From NCBI RefSeq assembly GCF_010119975.1, contig NZ_CP048222.1, positions 7,416,501-7,480,500 on the forward strand: DNA of 64,000 bases. The letters run 5' to 3'. The stretch comes from Rhodocytophaga rosea. Lineage in GTDB: Bacteria > Bacteroidota > Bacteroidia > Cytophagales > 172606-1. Position numbers and translations under genes: made by a program. The notes below the pieces were generated by a model. The model saw only the letters and a list, made by a program, of their open reading frames with translations. It had not been told where the DNA came from and did not search any database. Below, one piece after another: positions 53,658-62,518 of this stretch; position 1 is the first letter of the stretch; the number at the start of each line of letters is the position of its first letter.

Positions 53658-54359
53658 TTTTAATTCTTTAACGGCAATATTACGGTACCGGTGAGCTGCA
53701 CCAGGCCGCCAGGCACCAGACATATTAAAGGATTTTGCTGCTTCAGAATATACAGCTGACCAGTGCGTTTGTAATCCGATCATACCCTCTACAGCTCCGG
53801 CAATAAAGTCGTTTTTGGGCTGGGTAACATCCCACATCTGTTCTCCATTGATCCATAAAGTAAGGTGGGGCACTTCACCCGTCATGCGGATGCGGAAAGT
53901 ATTCCATTCATTGGGCTTCCAGACTTCTCCTTTTTTTGCCGCTTTGGCACTCTGGCTGATCCGGAGCATTTCGCCAATCAGATCACCAGTGCCACCGGGC
54001 TCAGATAATTCCACCTGGTAGCCCTGGCCGCTTTCGGTAGAGCGGAGAAATATTCCTCCATTACAAAAAGAGTCTACTTTTACATCCAGGTATAGTTCAT
54101 AGTTCTTAAACTTTTTGTCGGTAAGCAATACACCGCCCTGGCCATATGGTTGCTGTTTGAGGACAATAACACCCTTTTCCACATAAATATGAGGAGTAGT
54201 TCCCTGATGGGTGGTACGGCTGATATGCCAGCCATTCAGGTTTTTCCCATTAAACAGCGGTGTAAATCCTGGTGGAATTTTGCCAATCTGGGCATGTGAA
54301 TAATAGCTACTACATACCCATATTCCCAAGTAAAGCAATGTTCTAACTATAATTTTCAT
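53655..54359 (-). CDS. DUF1080 (3-keto-disaccharide hydrolase-like) secreted protein
   Basis: 234 residues, signal peptide about 1-23 (ending YSHAQ). One concanavalin-like DUF1080 domain: PGFTPLFNGKNLNGWHIS, GGVLLTDKKFKNYELYLDVK, FCNGGIFLRSTESGQGYQVE, LTLWINGEQMWDV, GMIGLQTHWSAV and a final RYRNIAVKEL. Some DUF1080 proteins act on 3-keto-glycosides, working with oxidoreductases that make the keto sugar. A GMC oxidoreductase lies directly opposite and a ThuA/PVC unit elsewhere in the window, in line with such a pathway, but this is inference. Confidence 0.9.
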   Translation of the reverse strand: MKIIVRTLLYLGIWVCSSYYSHAQIGKIPPGFTPLFNGKNLNGWHISRTTHQGTTPHIYVEKGVIVLKQQPYGQGGVLLTDKKFKNYELYLDVKVDSFCNGGIFLRSTESGQGYQVELSEPGGTGDLIGEMLRISQSAKAAKKGEVWKPNEWNTFRIRMTGEVPHLTLWINGEQMWDVTQPKNDFIAGAVEGMIGLQTHWSAVYSEAAKSFNMSGAWRPGAAHRYRNIAVKELK

Positions 54360-54387
54360 GACCTTCTTTTTCTGAGTAATGCCAAAT

Positions 54388-55232
54388 TTATTCTGAAACT
54401 TCCCGTACTACCCTGAAACCTACATCCCAGCCATTCCCAGGTCCTGCCGCATGGGTCATGTAAGTGGCATTTTTTACATCTCCCACAAAGGAAGCACCTT
54501 TCAATACATGTACTTTACCTGATTTGGGAGGTAACGGATCAGCAAAGATTTTCTCATTATAATAATCCTGCACCCATTCCCACACATTGCCCAATGTATC
54601 ATAAAGCCCCAGGCATTGGGTTTCTTTTGTCCAACCAGGGCAGTGGCAGGGATTCCCATCTGGGCCGAAAGGCGGATTTCACTCCAGGCAATATCATCTT
54701 GTGTACCGGCACGGGCAGCATACTCCCATTCAAATTCTGTAGGAAGCCGGTAAACTACTTTTCCCCCTTCCAGTTGCGTTAGTTTTTTAAGAAAAGCTTG
54801 TGCCTCCTGCCAGGTAATATTTTCTACCGGGTGCATGTCCGGATCATCAGTGACTTGCTTACCCTGAAAAACTGAAGGATTTTTGCCCATCACCCGTTTC
54901 CACTGCGCCTGTGTTACTTCGAACTTTCCCAGGTAAAAAGGTTTATCAATACTTACCTGAAAGCCTTCCCTGGCATCTTGTTTAGCCATTTTTTTAGCCA
55001 GCTGGTATTGGGCTGGCGTATAGCCATTTCCTCTTCCTGGCTGCGAAGACTGAGATTCTTTAGGCTTAGGCTTAGGATAAGGCGGCTGAAATTTGCCCAA
55101 CGTAAAACTGCCAGGATTAATCAAGACGAATTCCATTCCGATTGTATTGGTGAACTCTGACTTTTGGGCGAATAGCGGAAAAGCAAAGAGCAGCAGACAA
55201 ATACTAATATTATACATTACCAAAATCTTCAT
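54388..55232 (-). pseudogene. Formylglycine-generating-enzyme-like (SUMF1) protein, frameshifted
   Basis: The N-terminal 206 or so residues (signal peptide, GMEFVLINPGSFTLGKFQPP, WKRVMGKNPSVFQGKQVTDD, HPVENITWQEAQAFLKKL, YRLPTEFEWEYAARAG) run into a wrong frame after NAWG. The expected continuation LYDTLGNVWEWVQDYYNEK and the end GFRVVREVSE lie in another frame down to 54388. One extra G in the GGGG run (plus-strand CCCC, 54607-54610) restores a 281-residue protein. So this is either a recent one-base deletion or a homopolymer undercall. SUMF1-like proteins oxidise Cys in sulfatases or, more often, have other unknown roles; no sulfatase is nearby. Confidence 0.85.
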
Positions 55233-55334
55233 ATTATGAAACTGAGAGATTAAATTCAGAATATTGAGACAATACTAGCCAAAAGCAAAAACGATTACGG
55301 TTTAGTGTCTTTGTTTATGCGAGTTAGTTATTAG

Positions 55335-57656
55335 TTACTTAGCAGAAGCATTATTCCAGTTACTTTTTTCGGCACGGCCAAGTTTAAAAATTTCCAGCAA
55401 CTGAAGCGTAAAAGGTTCTTTCATCTGTGGAGTTTCTGCCCGTACCTGCTTCACCTCATCTGTCGTTACGACGGAAGATGCATTGCCCAGGTCACCACTG
55501 TTGCGGATATAACTTAACACTGAAGCAACCCATTCGTCAGTATTACTACCCATAGGCGGCATAATATCCGGATACGTTTTGCCATCCACTGGATCTTTTA
55601 AGCCATACAGCAGCAACTGGATAAGCATGGTTTTATCCCCTTTAACTCTTGGTGACCCAACAAGGGGAGGAGCGGGCATTTCCTTACCGCCAATCAATAC
55701 ACCTTTGCCATCGGCTCCATGACAAGTAGCACAGAGCTGTTTGAAAGTAGTAGCGCCATTGGTTACCAATGCCCGGTCGGCTGGACTTAAATTCTGGGTA
55801 CGTTCTTTTTCAGCTGCTAGCTTTTTTTGCGTTTCGGTAAATGTGGTAAATGAAAACTGCATGAGTTCATTATGCGGATTTGCTGCCAGCAGCACTTTTA
55901 CAATCTTTTGTGACGGATCAGAAGTATTATTACGGAGCGATAAGGATAACTGAATCCGTACATCAGCACTAGGGTCTTCTATTAGGGAAGCCAGCTTTTG
56001 AATCACTTCTGTATCGTTGTTATTTATAAAGTGCTCACTGATCCATACGGCGGTTTTTCTCACCTGTGGATCTTTGTCTGTAAATGCCTGGAATAATGTT
56101 TTTTTATCTAAAGCGTCCAACCCTTCCAGAGTCCATAAAGCATGAATCCGGGCTAAGGGGGAAGGACTTTTCGTTAAGCTGGCTTTGCCTCCTGTAGCTA
56201 TTTCCCGTAAGGCAGGTACCACCGACTGATCATTTCTCACAATCATGAGCTGCTGGGCATTGTCGTGCCACCAGCCATTGGGATGATCCAGATAGGTAAG
56301 TAACTTACTGGATGGCTCATTGAGCATATTTGGCTTTGTCGGGTCAGGGGTAAAATCCTCATGGACTACCCTGTAGATACGGCCCATCCCTTTGTTTTTG
56401 TACAACTCTTTCTGTTCAATAATCTGCCGGAGATAAGAGCCAGGGTTAGTCCATTCACTCTCCTGGATGATACCGTGGTACATATCCACAATGTAAAAAC
56501 ACCCATCAGGACCGGTATAGGTGTTAATCGGGCGGAAGTTCATATCTGCCGAAGCCAGCCAGTCTTTTTGCTGATAGGCATCCTCAATGTAGATTTTGCC
56601 ATTCCGGTTAATTACTTTACCCCGCTTAATTATTCTTCCCACCGGTTCAGGAATAAAATAATCCCCCCGCATATCTTCCGGAAGCCGGTCACCCCGGAAG
56701 ATAGATTGTCCACAACCTGAAGTAAATTCTTTAAGGGTATTATCCTCAGTCCTGAGGGAGTTTTTTCCTCCCTGGGCATCCAGGTTGCCAATAATAGGCC
56801 AGGGTTTGGTAAAGTCTTGGGTGTACTGGTCATTAAAGTTTAACGCACCATAGGCAGGCATTTGCTGGATCTGAACAGCCGGCAACCCCGGGCCAGCTTC
56901 CGAGTAGAACAAACGTCCGTAATTGTCGCTGGTAATACCCCACTGGCCAATCATATTATCGACCATCGTATCCACTACCAGCAGGCCATTTTTGTATTTG
57001 TAGCGGAGATTATCGCGGGTAGGATAGATCCAGTTATCCAGATTCCACAACAACCCACCATTCTGATGTTCCAGGTTGCGCACATCGAGCACATCATTTT
57101 TAAACACAATTTTCTTTTCATCTGCTTTGCCATCGCCATTTGTATCGCGGTAACTCCATATGTGCTGAATATTGGTGACACCAACCAGTAACTGATCCCC
57201 AACCGGAAGGATTACTCTGGGTAGCACCAGGCTGTCTACAAACACCGTACTTTTATCCATTTTTCCATCGCCATTGGTATCTTCCAGTAATTTAATCCGG
57301 CTGGCAGGTTCAAATTCGCCGGTGGCATCAGCATCCTTCATATAGGTGTTCATTTCCGCCACATACATCCGGCCATTTCCATCCCAGGCTAGGGCTACCG
57401 GTTCCTGCACCATGGGTTCGCTGGCGACCAGTTCTATTCGGTATCCGGGCGGCAATTGAATTTTCTGTATACTCATCTCCGGAGATAAAGGGGTTACCGG
57501 GGGATTAGTGTCCACTACTGTTCGGACAAATGTTTGTTCTTGCAGGGGTTTCCCAGGTTTATTGCAGGCATGGATGCTGAGGATGGCAAGAGTTATAAAT
57601 AGTATGTGCATCCATATTTTATTCCGTTTTACAGGTGTGGCATCTGGGAAGTTCAT
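55335..57656 (-). CDS. PVC-type membrane-bound dehydrogenase / HEAT / cytochrome c lipoprotein
   Basis: 773 residues. Lipoprotein signal with lipobox SIHAC (Cys31). About 65-430: six-bladed propeller dehydrogenase domain (LPPGYRIELVASEPMVQEPV, EDTNGDGKMDKSTVF, WGITSDNYGRLFYSEAGPG). About 470-620: HEAT-like helices (EIATGGKASLTKSPSPLARI). Then cytochrome c with CATCH at 642-646 and a probable Met ligand in IMPPMGS. Same type as the protein at 26503 but without the SGNH domain. Probably a periplasm-facing sugar or alcohol dehydrogenase passing electrons to its own heme. A gap of 102 bases separates it from the frameshifted gene downstream. Confidence 0.92.
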   Translation of the reverse strand: MNFPDATPVKRNKIWMHILFITLAILSIHACNKPGKPLQEQTFVRTVVDTNPPVTPLSPEMSIQKIQLPPGYRIELVASEPMVQEPVALAWDGNGRMYVAEMNTYMKDADATGEFEPASRIKLLEDTNGDGKMDKSTVFVDSLVLPRVILPVGDQLLVGVTNIQHIWSYRDTNGDGKADEKKIVFKNDVLDVRNLEHQNGGLLWNLDNWIYPTRDNLRYKYKNGLLVVDTMVDNMIGQWGITSDNYGRLFYSEAGPGLPAVQIQQMPAYGALNFNDQYTQDFTKPWPIIGNLDAQGGKNSLRTEDNTLKEFTSGCGQSIFRGDRLPEDMRGDYFIPEPVGRIIKRGKVINRNGKIYIEDAYQQKDWLASADMNFRPINTYTGPDGCFYIVDMYHGIIQESEWTNPGSYLRQIIEQKELYKNKGMGRIYRVVHEDFTPDPTKPNMLNEPSSKLLTYLDHPNGWWHDNAQQLMIVRNDQSVVPALREIATGGKASLTKSPSPLARIHALWTLEGLDALDKKTLFQAFTDKDPQVRKTAVWISEHFINNNDTEVIQKLASLIEDPSADVRIQLSLSLRNNTSDPSQKIVKVLLAANPHNELMQFSFTTFTETQKKLAAEKERTQNLSPADRALVTNGATTFKQLCATCHGADGKGVLIGGKEMPAPPLVGSPRVKGDKTMLIQLLLYGLKDPVDGKTYPDIMPPMGSNTDEWVASVLSYIRNSGDLGNASSVVTTDEVKQVRAETPQMKEPFTLQLLEIFKLGRAEKSNWNNASAK

Positions 57657-58124
57657 GCAGCTTAATCAGGTTACATACAAATATAAGTAGCGTAAATTTA
57701 ACTATTCCTTTATTAATTATCAGCTATTTTAGTTTCTATAGAAATTACAAATTATAGCTAGAAACTATGGTATTGAACCTAAGGTATTATTGAAAAGATA
57801 AATCTGGGAATTGTTTTGGGAACTGTAACACTATATTTAATTAATAGGAAAGGCAATTTGAACTTCTATCAGAGTAATATGACCTTGATGAAAGAGAATA
57901 ACAATAGTTAAAATGGCAGAGTTGGAACGTTGCTGGACAAAAGTTTTGAAATGAATGGCCGCGAGAAGAAATAATGCTTATGGCCTTTGTTGAAGGATTT
58001 AACAAGCTGAATGCTACACCAGATGACCTATCAGCAGGTGTATATCAAGTATATAGTGAGGAGTAGAAACAAAAAAGATATGCTTGTGCGGCTGATGGTG
58101 ATCAAGCTACATTAAGAGAATGTA

Positions 58125-58176
58125 AAATAAACCGAAAATCCGCATTGTCATAACAAAACGGATTTTCGGTTTATTT
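58125..58176. terminator. Terminator-like hairpin, 18-bp stem
   Basis: AAATAAACCGAAAATCCG (58125-58142) and CGGATTTTCGGTTTATTT (58159-58176) are perfect complements with a 16-base loop. A/T-rich ends suit either direction. On the minus strand it lies about 100 bases after the small gene at 58280; on the plus strand it follows the possible gene remnant. Confidence 0.7.
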
Positions 58177-58279
58177 AAAAACAAGAGTTGTATCTTTTTA
58201 GTAATTCAATTGTTAAAATAAGTATACAATAGCATGATTATCAAATCTGATCATGTTGCTTAAAAGCAGAAGCGTTATT

Positions 58280-58471
58280 TTACCTTAAGGCCAACGCTCT
58301 TTTTCTAATCCTGAATGAATTAATCTTTACAACTTTTAGGAAAGTAGATAAAGCCTGCATTTTAATACCAGTTTTAGTTATCACATATACTTTTAATCCC
58401 AATGTAACAAGTGTAAAAGCCACCATTAGAAATATGGCAGGATGTAGTAGAAAGTAAGAAGCTATTTCCAT
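58280..58471 (-). CDS. Possible small membrane protein
   Basis: 63 residues. Residues about 5-31 (YFLLHPAIFLMVAFTLVTLG) form one convincing membrane helix; the rest is basic (KINSFRIRKRALALR). No family recognised. In its favour are the hydrophobic-then-basic layout and a terminator-like hairpin 100 bases downstream. Against it are the short length, the AT-rich noncoding surroundings and the absence of a recognisable promoter. Low confidence. Confidence 0.3.
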   Translation of the reverse strand: MEIASYFLLHPAIFLMVAFTLVTLGLKVYVITKTGIKMQALSTFLKVVKINSFRIRKRALALR

Positions 58472-59114
58472 AATTAAGGTGGTTCGTTTTGAATATAAAT
58501 ATACGTATATGAATTAAATAATAATTTTAATATTAAAGGTAGTTATATAACTTTTTAAAGAATTTATTAAATATGTATATGCGTGAAATGCTTGACTCTA
58601 TTTTTGTACTTTATTGTTAAGAGATAATAAGTTGTAAAGCAGATAAGCCTGTATTAATAAACACATCGCTGCAGAAGTTTTAAAAAGCTAAAAGAGGTAA
58701 TAATACAAATAAAATATATCAGGCAAGTCAGTAGATTAGATGGTTATTAATAGGCATAAGCTAGGTTAGAAGTTATGCTACGATCAACGAAAATTTCAAC
58801 ATATCCTTTGCACCATCATGCAAATAATAGGAGAATAGAAGGGAAAATTTTAGAGGTTTAAGATATGCTTAAATATGCAACCACCACCACAATACCAGTA
58901 GCAGGATTTTATACTGAACCTGTATTTAATAACTGTGTTGGCTGATTTCATAGGCTCTGACCATAAGGCAATCTATTAACCATTGAAAGCCAAATTTGCC
59001 GGCTGTTCTTTTTTGTGCTTTTGTAAAAATATACTACCGTATCATCCTATGCCATTTTAACTTTTATTTACTTGCAAAAGTGATATCTAATTATGCAAAT
59101 AAATAAAAATCTAT

Positions 59115-59828
59115 ATGGAAAAATCCCAGTTGATCGAGCCTTTTGATTGGAAACGTATCTGGTTGTCTGAAGAGTTACCGGTGACTTTTCTCTTTGAAGT
59201 GGCTTTTCGCAGTACACTAATGTATCTGCTGATTGTACTTACGCTTCGCATCACTGGAAAAAGAGGAGTTAAGCAGCTTTCTCTCTTCGAATTGACTATA
59301 ATACTTTCATTAGGTTCCGCAGCAGGCGATGCCACGTTTTATAATGATGTCGCTCTCTTGCATGTTCTGGTGGTATTTGGTGTGGTAATTCTTCTTTATT
59401 TAGGTTTCAACCGGCTCACAGAACGGAGCCCACTGGCGGAACGCTGGCTGGAAGGGCATTCCTCTTGCATTATTGAAGAGGGAATAATAAATATGGAAGC
59501 CTTTAATAAAGAAAATTTAACATTTCAGGAATTGTTTGGTGAAATGCGACAGCAGCATATAGCGCATCTGGGGCAGGTAAGGAAGCTTTATTTAGAGGCA
59601 ACCGGAGAGATTAGCGTTTTTTTTTATGAAGAAGAAGAAGTCAGGCCTGGAATGCCGATATTTCCCGAAGTTTTATCAAAACCAGTAGAAGCCATATCCG
59701 AAGCGGGAAACTATGCATGTAATAGATGTGGACTATGCCAGCAACATGTACCTGGAGAATCCCATACATGCATTAATTGTCAAAATCAGCTTTGGCTGAA
59801 GGCGTGTTCGGCTAAGCGAATAACTTAA
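59115..59828 (+). CDS. DUF421 (YetF-like) membrane protein with C-terminal zinc ribbon
   Basis: 237 residues. Three hydrophobic segments in the first 100 residues (about 24-45, 55-72, 76-96) are followed by the cytoplasmic DUF421 domain (RWLEGHSSCIIEEGIINMEA, LTFQELFGEMRQQHIAHLGQ, ISVFFYEEEEVRPGMPIFP). FELTIILSLGSAAGD is a family motif. Odd feature: the tail carries two CxxC pairs, Cys202/205 and Cys219/222, plus Cys208, a likely zinc ribbon. The usual function of DUF421 proteins is unclear; Bacillus members affect spore germination. Single-gene unit ending at a terminator. Confidence 0.88.
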   Translation: MEKSQLIEPFDWKRIWLSEELPVTFLFEVAFRSTLMYLLIVLTLRITGKRGVKQLSLFELTIILSLGSAAGDATFYNDVALLHVLVVFGVVILLYLGFNRLTERSPLAERWLEGHSSCIIEEGIINMEAFNKENLTFQELFGEMRQQHIAHLGQVRKLYLEATGEISVFFYEEEEVRPGMPIFPEVLSKPVEAISEAGNYACNRCGLCQQHVPGESHTCINCQNQLWLKACSAKRIT

Positions 59829-59930
59829 CAGTTAAAAACCCAATTTATTAGAATTGTTATATTTACACTTTTCATAATCTGCCCTAAATGAAATTCATTC
59901 CTGTGAGCTTACAGTTTCCAACTACTGAAG

Positions 59931-59966
59931 AAAAAGATGCTTACCAAGGCAAGGAAGCATCTTTTT
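59931..59966 (+). terminator. Rho-independent terminator after the DUF421 gene
   Basis: AAAAAGATGCTT (59931-59942) and AAGCATCTTTTT (59955-59966) pair perfectly across a 12-base loop, followed by a further T. About 100 bases after the DUF421 stop and 33 before the end of the opposing gene, so it may serve both. Confidence 0.75.
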
Positions 59967-59998
59967 TGAACCATCAAAAAGTGTAATATCAGTTATGA

Positions 59999-60517
59999 TT
60001 AATTATTCTTGTTCTTTTTGCTGAAAAAGAGAAACTTCTTCTTTTTCTCAGTCTGCGGATGTTCGTCGGTAATTACTTCTGTTGTATTAGCGTCAGCAAT
60101 AGAAGCAGTTGCTGTTTCAGCAGTTGTGTTTTCTTTTAACTGTGATGAAATTACTGCTGTAAGCCTAGATTCAGATAATTGAATATCGGCAAGGTTGGTT
60201 TTCGGCGCCTTTTTCAGCTCATAGATTTCAATCTTTGGCTTTTCCTTCCGTTTTTTATGGGAATCAGTTATAACTGCCGCCAGCCTTAAACTATCAGTTT
60301 TATCAGAGATTTCTACTGGTAAAATGGCTTCTATATCTAATTGATTGACTACCAGTTGCTTGTTTTTAAAAGCCTGCTGATCTACAAAAAACAATGAGTC
60401 CATCTCAATATCAGATGCTTGTACGAGCTGTGGTTGCTCCATTTTTTTCTGGTAAAATGCATACAATAGGCAAAATCCTAAGAAGATAGCCATGCTGCTT
60501 TGTAAAAATGCTTTCAT
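59999..60517 (-). CDS. Hypothetical single-pass or secreted protein
   Basis: 172 residues. The first 22 residues (AFLQSSMAIFLGFCLLYAFY) are a signal anchor or signal peptide; the remainder is hydrophilic, rich in Lys, Glu and Thr, and ends in a basic cluster KKKKFLFFSKKNKNN. No domain was recognised. It may be membrane-tethered. It is flanked by noncoding DNA on both sides and by the DUF421 terminator, so it is monocistronic. Reality as a gene is supported by length and by an N-terminal hydrophobic segment at the ATG, not by homology. Confidence 0.6.
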   Translation of the reverse strand: MKAFLQSSMAIFLGFCLLYAFYQKKMEQPQLVQASDIEMDSLFFVDQQAFKNKQLVVNQLDIEAILPVEISDKTDSLRLAAVITDSHKKRKEKPKIEIYELKKAPKTNLADIQLSESRLTAVISSQLKENTTAETATASIADANTTEVITDEHPQTEKKKKFLFFSKKNKNN

Positions 60518-60904
60518 ATATCTATAAATTGTATCAATACTTACATTTGTCTATCAAATCTTACACCAAACATAAAATATTGACTTATATGCAAGAATTA
60601 ATCTTACTGGCTAGGCAAAAAGTAACCAATATATGATTGAGACTTTAGTAAGTAGCTGAGGATTAGAAATATTATTTATGAATGAATCCCCCTGTATGCG
60701 AAATATGATGTATGTAAGCATCCAGGTGATGTGCAGGAAAACTAAATTCTATTTGTTATGAGAAATAATAGAATATTACATATTGCGATGGAGAATATGA
60801 CAAAACAAGAGAAGATAAATAATGAAGAATTTTTTATCAACCTAATTGTATTATCCTGTAATATTATCCAAATCAATAAGTTCAAGTTTGCAGCCGCTAC
60901 AAAC
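60518..60904. other. Intergenic region, 387 bases
   Basis: AT-rich, no supported gene. A minus-strand frame reaching into the glycosyltransferase gene (60742-60990) overlaps its coding end and has no family features. No strong hairpin found for termination of the polysaccharide genes. Confidence 0.5.
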
Positions 60905-61960
60905 TCACTTACCGGATTGTAAGTCAGTAAAAAGGAGGGCAAAATCTTTGTAGTTCGAGCTGTCAGCGATAGTAAAATTAATCTGGCCAATATCTGCTAA
61001 ATTAAGGTTTTTAGCCTCCTGAAGTTTATTAGCTAAGTCAGCAGGCTCATCAAAAAGCAAGGTACTTTGGTGCTGAAGCAATGAGTGCATAAATTTGGTT
61101 TTCAGCGTAATGATGGGTTTGGCAAATGACATGGCCAGATCTACCGAACTGGAATGTTCGATATTTTTGAAAGGCAGTACAACTGCATCTGCAGCATTAA
61201 AATAGTATTGCACCTGAGGTACAGCTACAAATTCATTCTGAAAAATAATCCGGCTATCATCTGCCACTAATGATTTAATACTATCCGCATAGACGGGGCG
61301 GTCGCTTGCGCCTATTAACATGAGAATATCATTCAGGGAAGCTATTTTGCGGAATGCCGCAATCAGGTCTTCAATACCTTTATAAGGTTTCACCATCCCT
61401 AAAAAAATATATACAAAAGACGCTTGCGGAATGTGAAGGTGTTGCCTGCTTTCTGTTCGGGATACTTCATTGGGATAATAATGATGAAAGGGTACATCAT
61501 ATACAAGTTTAATTCTTTCTGGATTGAGGCCAAAAATACTAATTACTTTGTCTTTTGTTTCCTGTGTATACACCCTGATCCGGGAACACCGGCGAAGAAA
61601 CCAGGTATAAACGACTTTTTCTATGTTCAGCCATAACCCCGCATGGTTATGAATATTATGTAAGGTATGCACAATGGGTATTCTTTGGATATGAATCAAA
61701 TACAGGCATTCCAGCATAAAACACATGCATTTGAGCAGAGTAATGGGCAAGGTTTTCCCCAGAATAAAACTCTGTATCCAATCATAATAGACTACGTCAG
61801 GCTGATGCTTTTTTACGGCAGCAGTGGTAGCAAAAAAACGCCTTGATACCTCTTTTTCGACCTTAAAACCACTTTTTCGCAGAAAATCAATCATCTGGTA
61901 TTGAAAAGGATTTTCCGGACCAGCATCTGGCAGTACTAATATTTTTTTTACTGGAACCAC
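60905..61960 (-). CDS. Glycosyltransferase, GT-B fold (GT4-like)
   Basis: 351 residues. N-terminal Rossmann half (KKILVLPDAGPENPFQYQM, PIVHTLHNIHNHAG) and C-terminal nucleotide-sugar half (FVYIFLGMVKPYKGIEDLIA, DILMLIGASDRPVYAD, AADAVVLPFKNIEHSSSVDL and SFAKPIITLKT). The last resembles the donor-site E/S-rich loop of GT4. Transfers a sugar from a nucleotide or lipid-linked donor to a growing surface polysaccharide or lipid. Its start overlaps the acyltransferase gene by 13 bases, indicating co-translation. Donor and acceptor are unknown. Confidence 0.85.
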   Translation of the reverse strand: MVPVKKILVLPDAGPENPFQYQMIDFLRKSGFKVEKEVSRRFFATTAAVKKHQPDVVYYDWIQSFILGKTLPITLLKCMCFMLECLYLIHIQRIPIVHTLHNIHNHAGLWLNIEKVVYTWFLRRCSRIRVYTQETKDKVISIFGLNPERIKLVYDVPFHHYYPNEVSRTESRQHLHIPQASFVYIFLGMVKPYKGIEDLIAAFRKIASLNDILMLIGASDRPVYADSIKSLVADDSRIIFQNEFVAVPQVQYYFNAADAVVLPFKNIEHSSSVDLAMSFAKPIITLKTKFMHSLLQHQSTLLFDEPADLANKLQEAKNLNLADIGQINFTIADSSNYKDFALLFTDLQSGK

Positions 61961-62490
61961 GGTCTATGCGTTAAGTTGTATTTCAGTTTGCTTTTTCGTT
62001 CTCCTATAATTCTTGCAGGTATACCCCCAACTATTACCATGGGTGGAATGTCCTTGGTAACCACACTATTGGAAGCGACCACGGCACCTCTACCTATTCT
62101 AACGCCAGGTAAAATGGTACACCTGGACGCAATCCAGACATAGTCTTCAATCACTACATCGGCTCCCTTGGAAGTATGGTAATCGTCATGAACATCGTGT
62201 TCGAGAGTCCATATATTTGTTTCCTGGGCAATGTCAACATTGTTACCTATTAACAACTTACCTCCCCGGCCATCCAGCAGCACTTTCCTGTTAATAGAGA
62301 CATTGTTCCCGATAAATATATTTCCAGGTTTGCGTACTTCTACCCCCATTAGTATCCCTGTTGATTTACCCAGACTTCCCAGCATAGTTTTGTAAAAAAA
62401 TAGACGTATCAGGTGAAATGGGATAAAAGTGATAAATCGGTTGAACAGGTAAAAGTAAAGCTGATACAGGAAAATGTTGAGCCCCGACAT
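61948..62490 (-). CDS. Hexapeptide-repeat acyltransferase (WbbJ/maltose-acetyltransferase type)
   Basis: 180 residues. Left-handed beta-helix repeats are visible from about residue 45 to 150: GNIFIGNNVSINRKVLLDGR, GKLLIGNNVDIAQETNIWTL, DVVIEDYVWIASRCTILPGV, RIGRGAVVASNSVVTKDIPP. The catalytic His is probably in LEHDVHDDYH. A hydrophobic N-terminus (about 5-35) suggests a membrane-associated form. It acetylates sugars of surface polysaccharides or a precursor. It lies between two glycosyltransferase-like genes in a minus-strand cluster. Confidence 0.92.
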   Translation of the reverse strand: MSGLNIFLYQLYFYLFNRFITFIPFHLIRLFFYKTMLGSLGKSTGILMGVEVRKPGNIFIGNNVSINRKVLLDGRGGKLLIGNNVDIAQETNIWTLEHDVHDDYHTSKGADVVIEDYVWIASRCTILPGVRIGRGAVVASNSVVTKDIPPMVIVGGIPARIIGERKSKLKYNLTHRPWFQ

Positions 62491-62518
62491 ATTCTATTTG
62501 ACTGTTTGCATGATTAAA

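Larger units (their letters stand above)
57657..59114. other. Gene-poor region, 1.46 kb
   Basis: AT-rich, with many stops in all frames. Supported items inside it: one hairpin (58125-58176) and a doubtful small minus-strand gene (58280-58471). A frame at 57974-58066 reads MLMAFVEGFNKLNATPDDLS, followed after a stop by more protein-like codons to about 58151, which may be the debris of a lost gene; I do not recognise its family. The right half (58,500-59,114) shows nothing I can interpret. Confidence 0.5.

Noticed and set aside
60742-60990. 82-codon minus-strand frame upstream of the small-protein gene
   Set aside because: Overlaps the end of the glycosyltransferase in another frame and continues into AT-rich noncoding DNA; hydrophobicity is explained by AT-rich codons.
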